Of a stretch of 64,000 nt of DNA, positions 12,601 to 27,600 are shown one piece after another; positions within the stretch are counted from its first letter, which is position 1; each line of letters opens with the position of its first letter. Made by a program: the position numbers and the translations under genes. Where the stretch lies: contig QVOM02000112.1 in assembly GCA_003586115.2 (NCBI GenBank), forward strand, positions 108,386,411 to 108,450,410, written 5' to 3'. This DNA comes from Salvator merianae. Its lineage: Eukaryota > Chordata > Lepidosauria > Squamata > Teiidae. The notes beneath the pieces are model-generated. The model saw only the letters and a program-made list of their open reading frames with translations. It had not been told where the DNA came from and searched no databases.

Positions 12601-15600
12601 GAGGTTTGTCTGAGAATACTAACTACAACAACCCTTGTAACGAGTTGGGTATTTTTAAAACTGATGAGTGGACTTGGAAGAGAAGATAATCTGCTAGAAT
12701 TCTAACTGGCTCAAATGACTGTTGAGCAAGAGCTTTCAAGACTGTATTGAGATTCTAGGAGGAACAACTGTGGACAATCTCTGGAGAGATGTTTCGGGCA
12801 CAGATATGATTAACTAGAGTAGTTCTGCCCAAGTCCGCAACAGCAGACAGAACTGAAGCGTTCTTGCAGATAGCATTAATCTCAAGGCCTGGGAATCCAA
12901 GCCCTTCCACAGAAAAGACAGAATCGGAAGAACAGAGACCAAGAAAGGACTCCTTTTGACTAGCTCCATCCACAAAACACCCTTCAGCTTGTGTTGTGCT
13001 GGATGGCTACTGTCAGCTAAAATTATTTTAATGACAGGCTGAGTGAAACCCAGATCTGTGAGGTTCTTCTGCTGACCCTCCATGCTCTCAAGTGCAACCA
13101 AGCCAGTTCTGGATGTAGAAATCCTTCTTGGTGCAGTAAATCTGGTCTGTTCAGAAGCTGCACAAACTGATTGGTCCTGAACTCTGTCAGGAGCAAGAAC
13201 TATTGGCCTGAGAGGCCAAAATGGTGCAATTTTTTATTGTATAATAAAACCATTACAATAGAAAAGGTAGATAATTTGAATACAAATAAGAAAAGTAATA
13301 ACATAAAACTTGTGTTTAGAACACTGCTCTGGGATATGGGCTGAGGCATGGGAAAAATCTCACTGGTGTTTTTATAGCCTGACAGCAGAGTCTGGAGCTC
13401 TGTGAAAGCCTCTGGCACTACCTCCACAGTTTCTTCTGTGTTGGCTGCAGTGTCTTTTCCTAAAGGAGGCAGTGGAAGAGTGCCTTTAGTTGGCCTATGA
13501 TCTGACTGGGAATAGACTGGCATCCATGTCAACTGGAATTGGGGTGCTGGAATGCCTAGCCCTCCTCCACGGCTGAGAAACACAGTGTGGCAGACTTTTC
13601 CTCACAAGCATGAGGGAGGCCAGTTTCTGGGGATCGTCCTCACAGGGGAGGGGAGGGGAGGGGAGGGGAGCCACCACGAGGCTTAGAAAGCCAAATGGCA
13701 AAGGTCTGAAGGGCCTGTGAGTTGGCTGGGTGTGGGTGGGAAAAAGCCCCGACTGAGCGAGGGTGGATGGGAGCCCATCTAGCCCACGGAAGCTAAACAG
13801 ATTACTTGGAAGCCTACTGGAGTCCACACTACTGTAATACTGAAGGTTCATTGGTCCCCTGATGAGCAGGAATGAAAGGAAGTCCTTTTCCCATTGCCCA
13901 CACAAGCTGACTTATGTGGGAAAGAAGTGACGAAGAAGAACTGGGGGCTAGATGGCATACGCCAGGCCTTTAATGCATGACCGAAGCACCATCTGTCAGC
14001 TGAGTGGGAAAGAAGCAGAAAGGATTAACCCTATAGTGATATTTATCTGAGAATCTTCTGAGGAGGGCTTCTTCTGGGGCGCACAATATCCTCAAAATTG
14101 ATTAACGTAATACCTATGTCTTTAGCTGTTAAGAGTAATATTGTGCCCAAAGACCTGCACTAAACAGAAGAGCAATTGGAATAGTTAAGATGATGAATGG
14201 AATCTTACAGCTTACTTATCTATCTTATACTCTTTCCTTGCTATGCTGCATTTTGAATATGTTATCCTTCGGAGAGCAAATGAACATAAATCAAGACATA
14301 ATATTTTACTGAGAAGACTTTTCTTTCTTTGATGGGAACACCATATTTTTCATTAGATATTTTCCACTAGATATTTTCCACAGCAGACCTGCTTTACTTA
14401 AATTGTTCTCACTTTTCCATAAAATTCAGCAAGTAGACAGGGATAATTTGTGTAGCTTTTTTATAATAAAAAGTACAAAGTGAACATGTTTCAGAATGCT
14501 GTTTTCTTTTACTCAGTCCAATTCTCAAACCGTTATAAAACTTCTGCGTTCAGTTACAAGAAATAACTAATTTATATAATTATACCTTTACGAAAATCAG
14601 TTAGAAAAGGAATGGACGCAATGTTCTGATTACAGTGGCTCAAAGCCTTTTCTAAGGTTTTGAAATCCAAGCTGCTTTCTTTCTCTTCCATATCATTTTC
14701 TTGGTTGGGACTGTCTGCATGATCAAGAGTAAGGTACACCTGGGACAAAAAGAATTAATAAATCACAATGTCACCATGTTTGGGATTATGTTGATTGACA
14801 GAGAACTGAACAGCTTGAATCAAAAACATTGCTCTACACATCAATGAACAAATGCCTCATTTCTGCCAGTGGAAAGGATCAGAATTTGGCAGGACTGTAC
14901 TGCTTCATTTATAGATTATTTTCTCCAACAGCTCAAAGCAGCTTTATTAAAAAACAAAGCAATAAAGAAAAAAGAAGAAAAAACATTTATTACTGGGAAA
15001 GCCAATTAGCCCATTCTCAGAAGATAAAGGAAACACAGAAGGTCTGGGTACGATTCATGCTTCATAATAGACAAGTAATAGAGCATGGTGTTGTGCTAAA
15101 AAAAACCCTGAGTGTGGGACAGTATCCCCAGTTCTTCTACTGCTCTATCTCATAATGGTCTCATCAGAATAGCTGATCTGCTCCTTGCAATTATTTTTTT
15201 TAATCTCCTCTGACTGACCTCCCAGTTTTGCAAGCTCTGACCCAATATCTGTTCAAGCCAGTAATGTTCTCCCTCCATCACTTATGACAAAAGACTGCAT
15301 TCCAGCAACAGATTGATATTTCCTTAAATTCTTCAATGGCCAACGTGGCTCAGAGCAAAAAAAAATACAATTACTTCTGTGAGACAAGCCTCAGACCTGG
15401 AGGCAATCTCAGCTGCACTGGGCTGTTGTACAATTACTCTTGGTTCTATAATTCTCAGGATACCTACAGATTAATCCACACCTCACAAAACCCACTGGTA
15501 TGTGAGACACACGTGCAAGGAATATTTAGGGGTGAATTTAGCATTTCTTTTTTTAAAGTGGGTCATATATGGCAAAAGAAAATTCAGTACATCTCAAAAA

Positions 15601-18600
15601 TGAACTCCATTTCTCATTGGAATGAACAAATTCACCTGGCCTCTTTTTATCCCAAGCCCAAACACTGGCCTGAAAAACTCTCGACTTAAGCTAGATATTA
15701 GAAGAGTCAAGATATAGGACTTCTGGGTGAGGTGGCATGGCAGACTGGGATCTCAAGCAAAGCTCTGCATGAGAATGCTTCAGCAGCAGAAACATGGCTG
15801 GGAAGTAATTTCCAGCCATCAAGATCTCTCTGGACAAGGAGAGAGTGTCGGAATTGCACATTTGTGCTTCAGATTGCTGCTCCTTATGAGTACACTGCAG
15901 AGCTCCTGCAGTTGATTGCAAGTAAAGTGTCAAGAAGCTGAAGAATTGTCAGCACTGCTCAGCTGTCCAAGCGAGCCTTCCAAGGAGCATTAAATATACA
16001 AAATCCCCACTTTCTTAAGCTATTCCGAGGTGAACTCTAAAACTAAAAGAGGCTTCCCTTTTGGTGATGCCATTATACCTCAAGTGAATGGTTTCCTTTC
16101 GGTACTGAAGAAAAGAGAGAAGGGAGAGTTTATTTAAAAGGTTTCATCTTATTTTAATGGCAGAAAGAGTTTGATGTAACAAAGTTAAAAACAGACATGG
16201 GTGACTGCAATATTTTATTTGTGATGAATCAGAGACTAAGATGGTAGGAAAGTGTTTTGTTTACTTTAAGAGGAAGCCTATGGTTGGAGTAAATGTTATG
16301 ACAAGAAAGCAATAATAATAGTGTATCTCACTGCTTCTACGGAAAGAGAACTGGGACTAAATTTTGGCGCTTGAAGAAAAGTAAAGCAGAGGGGGAAAAT
16401 GCCTTTTTATTTTGACAAGTATAATGAGTAAAATGGATGAAATCAGAAGAGGCTCACTGGAATAACTGCTAGAAGGGATAGGCTTCCCAGAACTTCTACA
16501 GAAAATGTTAGAAAATGTATGCTATCAGACAAGAGAACTGAAATGTCAAGATTGAAGAGTAAAAGAGAATCTTAAAAAATGAAGTTAGGGAAAATGGAGA
16601 AACAGCAGAGCAATGTGTTGAAGATGCAAAATCAATCAAGGATAAAGCGGAAAAATTAGGGACTAAAACTGAGATTATAAATAGATGAAACAAAATTTGG
16701 ATAGTCTGGCATTACCAGAAGAGAGAGGAAAAAGAATTCTGTTTGAGATCCAACGCAATTCTGGAGGTACCTGAAGATATTAGAGAAAAGATAACTGAGT
16801 TTCTAACAGACTATCCTATCAAAATATAGTGCAAGAAGAAGGAGTATTGGGTTTTTTAAAAATTATTTTTGACAGAGAGACTTAAGCTGAAAAAGATCCC
16901 ATCTAGATGGGATAGAGTGGAAGGAGTGACTTTTAACTTCAAACTAGGAAGGTTTGGACTAAATTTTGTACAAAAAGCAAGAGAGTTCCTGAGCAAATTT
17001 GAAAGAGAGATAGAAGAAATCTGAATGGAAGGGGAGGTTCCAAAACTGCAGCAGTTAATAAAGGACTCTAAAGACTAATACACAACTGAAATTATAACTC
17101 CCTCTTTTGGGCTTGATGGATCCATTATTACAGCTATGGCACTGCGATATGTGTAAGGATGGAATAACTTAGAATTACCCACCATAGAAGATTGACTAGT
17201 GAATTTGACAGACCTGGCAAGAAATGACAAATTGTGCTGCTAGAATGTAGTAGTTTTTGGACTGTTGTGCTGTGTTCCATAGTTGTTCTGAGAACCTAAG
17301 CTTTTGGACATAGCTACAATGTCCATCTTCAGAGGACTCTTGACTCTTCCAGAAGTCAGATCCTCTGAAGATAAACATCGCAGCTATGTCTGAAAGCTTA
17401 GGTTCTCAAAAGAACTATAAAACATGGCAAAACAGTCCCAAAACTACTACAAATGCTGGATTATAGGGGGAATATTAGTGTAATTTTCTTTTAAAAATTT
17501 GGGAACTATTGACTTTTTGAGTAAGAAAAAGAATGATATATTGATACTCTTTTCTTTTTTCTTTCTTTGCTTTCCCTTTCTCACATTTTGCCATAACCCA
17601 TAATATGCTTTAAATTTCTAACTAGGGAAAAAAATAAAAAAGGAACCAAAGCGTATTTGACCAGAACAGAAGAATTCTGCAAATCTTCAACATTTTTTAT
17701 TCTCTTTTCTCCCTGAAAGTTGGGGGATCAGAGTATCAGGCAAAGACTCAGCAGGCAGGAATGTCCTGGCCTTGTGCGCTGATTCATTTACCTTGGCAGT
17801 TGATTCCTCCATAGAGGAGACCTGCCAAACAACACGGCGCAAGATCCCTTCTGTGTTCTCTTTGCATTACAAATTGGATATATACAGGTCCACCCAGGGT
17901 GCCTACAGCAGTCAAGTACTGCAGAAGGTTGTAGACACAAAGGCTTCTTATGACTCCTCAACAGACAGGTAGCTTGGGAATGTCCCAGACCTGTTGTTTT
18001 TCTCATCTTCTGAAATAGAATACTGGATGTATTGTGATTAATTGTTCTAGAAGATGGAGATGAGAAGCACAGTCCCACTTATAATTTACTTGCATCTTGT
18101 GGGCCTTAGTGCTGTGATAATGGGCTGAGACTCACAGGGTGTTTTTGCACTAGCGTTCACACCGCAAATGGGGCAGTGTGCGGCCCAATCACATAGGTCC
18201 ACACTGTGCTGCGTGCCTGATCGGGCACCAGAACGCTGGATGCGGTGCAGCATGATCCCATGCAGCACGGTCCCATCCAGCATCATGGGTCTGATCAGAG
18301 CATTGCACGGGCCCAGTTGCACCTGATTGCTCCACTGCGTGCAAGATGGACATTGTGAAGGTAAGTGCGACTAGAACCTTACCTGAAGCTCACTTTGAGC
18401 TTCAAGTAAGGTTACAGACTGCTACTTACTTCACCAGCAGTATCTGCACTGGGAGTGGATGAAGCCGCTCGGGCCTCTGCCAAATGCGGACACTTGGCTA
18501 GCAAGCATGCTTGATGCTTGCTAGGCCAAAGTGTGAATAGGCCCACTGTCTTCATTTGCTTCTAGTATGCTGAATCTCTGTTTTTAACTTGCACCATTTT

Positions 18601-21600
18601 ATTAAACCTCATCCACACAGGTAGAAAGTAAAGATGATTTTGCATTGGTGAGGAAGATTTCAGCCCAGTTTTATATATATATATTGAAAAATTAACAGAA
18701 AACAATATTGGGAAAGAGATGTGTACTCCCCCCCCCCCCCGGTTGTTAAAATTCAATAGCCCAAGAAAATAGCCTGCAACTCATCCAGGCAGAATTGATT
18801 AGCCCCTTGTTAATCTTAAACCTTCAATTTAGAGGTGCATACATTTAATTCTACAGACAAAACCTAAATGTACTTAGAAAGTTAAACTTGTTCTGAAAGA
18901 GTTCACAAGTTATGACTTCAAAGAGACTGCTGGGAAAACTGTCCTCTGAAAAAGAATTCACATCCTTTCGAACTTATTTTTAAGCTATTAATCAAACTGA
19001 TGAGATGTGCATTACCTCTGGAAGAATGCAGATCAGCAAAATAAAGAATAAGTATCTTGCAAGAAGGGTCTCAAATAGCATTTTAAAAGGTTGCAAGAAC
19101 TCCATGCTGTCATAAAGTTGTGTGGTAGATTTCCATACCAGAGAGTTCCCCCTACTGAGGCCAAACCATGCATCATAAACAACTGGGTTGTTTTTTTCAG
19201 TGTTTGCTCCCTGGGGGGTTTCTGACAAAGTCCTGAATTTACAGGATTGTAGGATTAGAAAATCACTACCATCCCCAGATGTCATGGGATAGAATTATAC
19301 TCCAAAAATGTAAAGAAGTGTTAAAAAGAGAGAGAAAGACAAGGGGAATCCATCCCTATTGGTTCTCCTGGATCTCTTGCCGGCTTTTGACACCACTGAT
19401 CACGATATCCTTCTGAAGAGACTACAGAGTTTAGGAGTTGGAGGCACTGTGTTGCAGTGGTTCCGCTCCTATCTCCAAGGCCAATTCCAGAAGGTAGTTG
19501 TGGGAGATTCCTGCTCGTCATCCTGGGAACTCAGGTGTGGGGTTCCTCAGGGGTCGATCTTATCTCCCATGCTTTTCAATATCTATATGAAGCCGCTGGG
19601 GGAGGTCATCAGGAGATTTGGAGTCAGATGTCATCAATATGCAGATGACACCCAGCTCTACATATCTGTACCATCTGAATCAGGACAGGTGGTTGAAGTG
19701 TTGGACAGGTGCCTGGAAGCAGTAATGGGCTGGATGAGGGCCAATAAATTGAAGCTGAATCCAGACAAGACGGAGGTACTGTGTGTCAGAGGGTCTTGGG
19801 TCCATGAAGTTAGAAGGCACCTGACCCTTGATGGGGTTGCTTTGCCCTGGAAAGGACAGGTGCGGAATCTGGGTGTCCTCTTGGACTCTACACTTACCCT
19901 TGAAACTCAGGTGGAGGCGGTGGCCAAGAATGCATACCTCCGACTACGGCTGATTCGCCAACTACGACCGCTTCTGGACAGAGATAATCTGGCCACAGTA
20001 ATCCGTGCTTTGGTAACTTCCAGACTGGATTACTGTAACGCGCTTTACATGGGGCTGCCCCTGAAGACAGTTCGGAAGCTGCAACGGGTGCAGAATGCAG
20101 CAGCAAGACTGCTGACTGGAACAGCTGGCCGGATGCATATCATGCCGGTCTTAAAAGAGCTGCACTGGCTGCCAGTTTGCTACCGAGCCCAATTCAAGGT
20201 GTTAACCTTAACCTATAAGACCCTAAATGGCTTGGGCCCCAAATACCTAAAGGAGTGTCTTCTTCCATACCAACCTGCCCGTGCCTTAAGATCTGCAGAT
20301 GAGGCCTGCCTGGTTGTACCACCACCTCCAACAGCTAAAGGGGTGGGCACCCGGGACAGGGCCTTTTCAGTGGTGGCCCCCAGACTGTGGAACACTCTTC
20401 CCCCTGAAGTGCGTCAAGCTTCCTCACTTTACATCTTTAGGAGAGCAATAAAGACACATCTATTTACACCTGCCTTTGCCTAAAGGTACAGCTTTCCCTC
20501 CCTACTTTCAGGCTACTGTTTTATTGCAAGCCTTTTATGAGTTTTTGTTTTGTTTTAATTGTTGTAACCCGCCCTGAGACCTTCAGGTATAGGGCGGGAT
20601 AAAAATGCAAATAAATAATAAAAATGAGCTTCAAATATTACAACAGATTGTGTTTTTAAATACTTGCAGTTGTTCCTGGGAGTAATACTATAAATTTTCT
20701 CTATTTTTGAGGATTATATTTCTGAAATTCCTTGCGAAGGGGGAATTCATGAAAATCAAATAATTGATCTGATGGGAAATAAGGGGAACAACAAGTAAGC
20801 ATGTAGGTAGGGAGTTTTATTGTTTTTCCTTCATGTCACAACATTTCAAAATAAGAACTTGCAAGCAGAATAGTAGTGGCTATGATATTTTGATGCAAAG
20901 TGATCTCCCTAAATCGGTGATTTCCAACCTGGGGTACTTTGTACCCCCAGGGGTACAAACCAGGACATTTAGACGTACTTGAAAAAGATTGAATAATGAT
21001 AGAAAAAGGTACTTACAGTTACAACATATAAATCTGAAATAACAGCAACTATTATGAAGGATACAATTTATGGAAATAGGCTGCAAGGGGCACACAAGTG
21101 AAAAAAGGTTGAGGATCACTGTCCTAAATATGCTCTTTCTTAAAGAGTTGCTCGAAGTCCAACATTTAACATGCAGTACTGATGCTCCAAATAGTTCTTG
21201 TGAAAAGAGGCAATAAACAAACCTGGTAACAATGATGGCATTTACTTAAGGCATTTAGTAAAGATACCTCATTAGGTGACACAATGTGTGTTACTTTAAC
21301 TTGAAAGAGTTCACCAAGAGGAGGAAGTGATGGAGAGACATATGGTGGCAGAAGGGTGTCTACTTCAGAGATGAGTAACTCCTAGAATAAAGAAGGTAAA
21401 AGAAAACTGTGTGTATCTAGCATGTAGCAGCATAAACTGTACATACAATCTCCAAAGAACTGAACATACCAAATCCCCAGATGGTACACTTATAACTCCC
21501 AAAGAATACCAAGTAAATCGCCTGGGTATAGTTGTGTTAATCTGTTATCAGTTATCACAGAAAGTCCACCATTCAAATTTATGTTTTATTTAAGAAGCAG

Positions 21601-24600
21601 AGAAGACAACTTTAATGTTACCTTCCAGAACCAGGTGCTTCATAACTTCCTGAATTCAGAAAGTGCCAAAATCAAGTGCTCCATAACTTCCTGAACTCAG
21701 GACCAAGTGACACATAGCATCTCTGTCTTCTCTGTCTTCTGTTTCAATTACTGCTTTAAGGCAATGATCAAGCACTTAAACTGCCTGCTTGCCCTGACTC
21801 AGATGGAACAGAGAGATAGAGCTGGGTTTGCCACCTTACTCCAAATCTCCTGATAACCTCTTCCAGAGGCTTCATATAGAGGCTAAGAGCACAAGAGACA
21901 GAACTGACTTCAAGGGAACCTTTCCACTTACAAGTTCTCAAGATGCCAAACAGAGTTCCCAGTTGTACTGAGATATAAACAGAACCACTTTAGAACAGTA
22001 CCTCCAATTCCCACTGTCCAAAGTCATTCCAGCAAGATACCATGGTTGATGGTAATCAACCGCCACTTGAGAAATCAAGGACAACTAATAGGATTGCATT
22101 TGTCTTTGTCCTCCTTCTGACAAAAATCATCCATCAAGGAAGTGCTGTGAGACTGAAATGGGTCAAAAGAATCCATTTCCTCCGAACAAGTCTACAACTG
22201 GGTAGTCACTAATCTCTCCAACACCTTGGCCCAAAAAGACATATTAGCTACTAAGTCCTAATTATTTGACACTTCTAGATATAGGGAGGTCCGCTAAGGA
22301 AGGGCTATACAACAGCTTCCTTAAAGGGCTGCTGGTGCCGCACCCTTTCGCAATGAGATATTTATCATTCCTTGGAGCTACTCAGTCATATCCCCTTGGT
22401 TAGCAATTGAGCCATAAAGGACAAAGTTCAAGAAGACAAGTGGTAGACCAGAAGCCTGCAAGCAATTTGTTCACTTCCTCAGACTGTAATAATTGAAACT
22501 GATCCAAAATAACACGACTAGACAGTGTTTTGGATATCTCCATCAAACTACTTCCAAATGTGGAGTCTAGATCCATGCAAATCTGATCCACTTTGTCCTG
22601 AAAGTGCCTTGCAAATTTATTACAGCGAGCCTTGGAAGGTAGTATACATGGATTCTTATGGCTAGATGATAGTAGTCTCTTAATCATGCAGAAAAACCTC
22701 TACTGGATGGTCACTTGAGCGCACAGTTACAGTGGAGAAGTAAGCCTTCTTTGCCACAACCACTGCTCTTACCCATTTCTGGTCAGATTCACACTGGGAT
22801 TTATGCCATGTGCTCTAGTTGTTGACTCTCCTGCTCCATTACTTGCAGCTTCCCACTATACCAGGGTGCCATCAAGAATCCATCAGATTATGTTAAGTCT
22901 CCAAGGAAGGACCGTCTCAATGGGTTCCTTTCCCTTGCATGATGAATCATCACCATAAGCTCAACGTTCATCAGAGAATGGTCTGTCCATGAAAATGGAC
23001 TCATTACATGTCCACCTACCAATGGACTTCCATCCTTCTGCTCTGTAGCAAAGACCTGGTCAAGAGTATGCCCTGTAATAGGAGTTTGATCCATAATATA
23101 TTGAGACGGTCCTATAGGTCAGAATGCAGTATAGGGCAACCAAAAGCAGTCTAGACAATAAGCATGCGGTTGCCCCACCACCTCGGTGTTGCCTGTTGTC
23201 ACTGAATCTGAGCTAAGCATCAACTGTGCCAATACTGCAAGCACAGCTCCTATAAACCACTACACGGAAAAGGATCTAAGTGTGTTTTGTACACTTCTTC
23301 AAAAGTGTATACTTCTTCAAAAAGCTCAATGTTCTCACCTACTCAAGACAAATTATAATGAGTATCTGCTGATATAGTTAAGTACTGCACTGATCTAACA
23401 AATTAGGTTTAATAAGTTAACAGCAAAATTCTCCTGAGAATTTTTACCTCATGGCTGATCTCACAATTATCCTCCAAGTGATCTTCACTGCAATCTGTTG
23501 TATCCTGGAACATATAGTGGAAGAAGCTGGCTTAAAGTTTCTAAAACTATGTTGTCTTGTTTGCAAGTTCATACCTAAAGCAGAGAACTACATATGTTCT
23601 TAACCATGTGGATTGCTTGTCATGTTTGTCATGGAAATCAGAAGACACAGGCCTGATTGATTCCTGAAAAAGGATTGCTTTATACTTAAAAATGAACCTT
23701 CCCTTCCCTCAATTCACATGCCTACAACAATGATAGTTATTTCCCCCATTTCTTGGCTTGAGGTTTATTTGCATGCAAAATTTTTGAATTCCAGGCTACA
23801 TAGAACTGAAGTTGTGCTCCAAGCTTCATCATTTAATACTGAAAAAGTAGCAGAATTTTCAGTCTTATATGCCAGAAAATAAATCTTAATCAATATTTAT
23901 TAGAAAACAAATGTTTACTTTCCTAGTTACATTTCTGTTCAAGTTCTGTTTAGATCTGGTTATGTCCACAGAAGATGGTCAAGCCTTTACCACAGCTGAG
24001 GTACACCGTATGCCATTTCTGTATCTCTTTGAAACAGTTCTTCTTAAATAGGTATAGTATAAATCCTTTTATAAAATCATGTACAGTGCTATAGGATAGC
24101 TCTAACTGAAACAATTTTTTAATGTTCTTCTTTCTGGTTCTACCAAAATATTGCTCTTTTATAATTTAGGAAGCAAAAATTGAAATCCAGGGATTTATTA
24201 GCAAGATTGATTATTTTATTGCTATAAATCACTCTGAAATTCTTAAAAAGTGGTATAAAACTGGTTTCATTCTTTTTTTTTGATGAAAATTATCGAAATA
24301 GCACATAATAATAGAGGCTAAAGTATTCTGTATCAGAAACTGTGGGCCTATTCGAACTGACTTGCAAATACCTAAAAAACTTCCTTCATTTAAGTCCCAT
24401 CTTTTTGTACAAGTTCTGCAATATGATGAATCTTGTGAAGGAGGCTTTTCAAATGTGCTTTAGGTAAAGTATGAACATGGTAAAATGCTGTGTGAACAGG
24501 GTCTCTACTGCTGTAGTTGGAAACAGAAATATTAAATCGCCACTACAAGCAAGGAATTCTTTGTTCCCTATATTTATTGCCTTACAATGCTAGAGAAAAC

Positions 24601-27600
24601 ATTTTGTGTTTGTTTCTTTCTACGGCCATCTTGTATTTATAGTTTTGGCAACAAATTGCTGTTGAGTTTCATATGCAATTATATTTGGTATCTTCTTTTG
24701 CACAGTCATTAACTATTTACTGAAAAGGTACGTAGAACAATAACAAGTGTAAACCAGGTGAAACAAGAATTGATTTTCTTATGTTAAGATCTATACAGTA
24801 TGTAAGATGGAGAAAAAAAAAAGAGGATTACCAGTTTAGGCATAGGGTCATCTTGTTCTTCAGTAACACAATGTTTGTGGTAAGCCAAGAAGGAAGAAAG
24901 TGATATCCTAGAGAACTGGAGCATAATGGAAACTTTTCCCCATGGATTGTCCGGCTGTTCCTGTTAAGACATTTTAAATATACGGTAATACTATGTCTCC
25001 TACTACTTTAAACTCCTATATAGCAGGCACTGTCAACCTTGTGATGCCTTAGGATGTATTTGGAATGCTACAGAGGAACCCATCTAAAAATGAGACAACC
25101 TCATTAAGTTGTTTCACCTTTCCCTTTCACCTTTTTGTTCTTTTCTGAAGAAAAATATAACCACCTTTGCCAGCTTATATCAAAGGAAGGGAATGCTCAA
25201 AAGCTTTGCAGGCACAAGAACGACTTCAGGGAAATCCTGTGGGGTAACCCTTTTCTAGCTATTTGCCAAGTGCTGTCAGATATTTTTATAGCCTTGAACA
25301 AAAGACAGAAGAGCCTGCTTAGCTTCTATGAAAACTTTTTTCTTGGGAGTGTGGAAATATCCATTTGGGTTGCTGCTCTCCTACCTGTTTGAGATAGGAA
25401 ACATACAACTCTAAAGACTCTACAGATTCTTTTTTCTTACTCTGTTTTAAAGCTCAGCTTATAAAAAAAAGACAAAATTTAGAATCAAGGTGAGACATTC
25501 AGGACAGAATATATTAAGTAACAATTGTATCTTATCATAGAACCTTGCATATTGTGAGGGTTCCATTCCTGAAAAATGGGGCTTCCAGATGTCAACTGGA
25601 ATAGAGAGGGAGTTTAGGCGTGGATTTGGCAACTTCTGAGGGGGGAGGGGAAGAAGAGGGTTCACACAGCACTAGGACCATGGAGCACTCTATGAAGCTG
25701 ATGGGTAGAAAAGTTAGGACTGACAAGGGTAAGTATTTTTTCACCCAGAGGGTCGTCGGTCTGTGGAATTTATTATCAAAAGAGGTGGTGACAGTAATCA
25801 ATCTGGATAGCTTTAAGAACAGATTGGACAGATTCACGGAGGTCAGGTGTATCAATGGCTACTAGAATGGATGCCTAGGTACTGCCTCCAGGGTGGAGAG
25901 ACAGGCAGGGTGTCTCTAAAGGATTTGAGAAGATGAAGGTTGTGCCTTCATCTTCTACTTGAGAATGCCCAGAAGCAGCTGGCAGGCCACTGCGTGAGTC
26001 AGGATGCTAGACTAGATGGGCCATGGCCTGATCCAGCTGGGCTCCTCTTACATTCTTATGAAGTTCTGTTATATTTACATTTATATCCTTTCCTATACCC
26101 TAAGGTCTAACAGTAAGTTATAGCAATTAAAATACACAAAAACAAGAATTAAAAGCAATACCCAGAGAAAGAGAACTACCACCTCCTCAGCTAAAGAGGC
26201 CCAACTTCACCAGCTGCCTGAATGTAAAGAATGATGATACTGTAGAAGAAGGCTACTCTACAGGTTGGGGCTATCACAGAAAAAGTCTTCTCGTGGGTTT
26301 CCATTCTTTTAGTTTACGAACATGGTGGCACTATTACAAAGCTCTCCCCAAATGCTTTGAGTGCACAGACATTTATCTGCATGGGATGTCTGGCAAGAGT
26401 TACCATAAGCTGATACAATATAAGGAGTATCTCCTCAAAACTAACAAGGGAACAAGTCGCTTTGATATGTGAAGATAAAATGGAAAGGAAGATAATAATG
26501 TTCATTGTGTTGAATTCTTTGGAAGAGAGGTGAAATATAAATGCAATAAATGAAATAAACTCAAGTTTACAGTATGAACAGAAAAGAAAGCACTAACTGT
26601 AGAACCTTTTCCCTAACAGTTCCTTGGCAAAATAGCAGATGTCTGTTCTACAGTTCTATGTGAAAGTACTTGCTAAAAATCACACCTGGGATATGGGAAT
26701 GTTAGATAGGACATCAACATTCCAGTTCAGTGGGATGTGATATGCAGGGATGCAAAGTGAGAAATACTGTAATAATCTGTTTTGCCACAGAACAGAGTAT
26801 AGATATTTATTAAAGAAGATAAAGAGGGAACTGGATTGCTTAAAGTCACATGTTCTTGGAGCTTGAAATAGTGACTGGTGGTTTCTCAGTTTTAATATAT
26901 TGTTCAGTTTGCCCCACGTCTGATCTGAAAGGGGAAAAAAAAACCCTCTGAATTTTTCTTTTAAAACCTCTTTCCATATCCAATGAGTTTTTCTTTTAAA
27001 AATCTCTTTCTATAATTTTCCCTAATACAATGCATTCCTGTAATATTTTCACTAATGTATTCTGATTTCTCTGTAAACCTTTCCCTTAAGCATGCATTTC
27101 TGTATGTATTTTTTGGTAAAAGAACAGCACAGCAAAAAATATCAGGGAAAACCCAGTTCTGAAGTACATCTGAATTTTGGATAATATGATAATGTGAATT
27201 CAACAAACTTTACTGCATTCTTAATTTAAAGCACTGATGTTACCTATCTCTGTCAAAAGTCAGAGAATATCTGCTGATTCAGAAGAAACTGTATATGACG
27301 ACATTATTATGCTTACCATAACACGTATTTCAACAAGTCTTTTTGTAAGCAAGTCTTGAAGGAGTTCAACTGCATCCTGCTGCCAAACATTTCCAAGCTA
27401 TATAAACAAAGAGGAAAAAAAACACATTTGCCAAAGCAGTAAACAGAGCTGACTTAGAACAAAGATTAGGTTTATTATAAGGATTTTTTTCTTTTTAAAG
27501 TTCTCAGACATCAGGAATAATTAAGGACCAAAAATGTACTAGGCCAAATGCCAGCTGTATTCAACCCTGACTGATATCAAATACTTGTTTTTTTTTCTCC

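Noticed and set aside
13200..13905. Minus ORFs of 127 and 136 codons as possible exons
   Set aside because: No Tudor or other RNF17 similarity, and flanking RNF17 exons already join in phase; perhaps DIRS debris.
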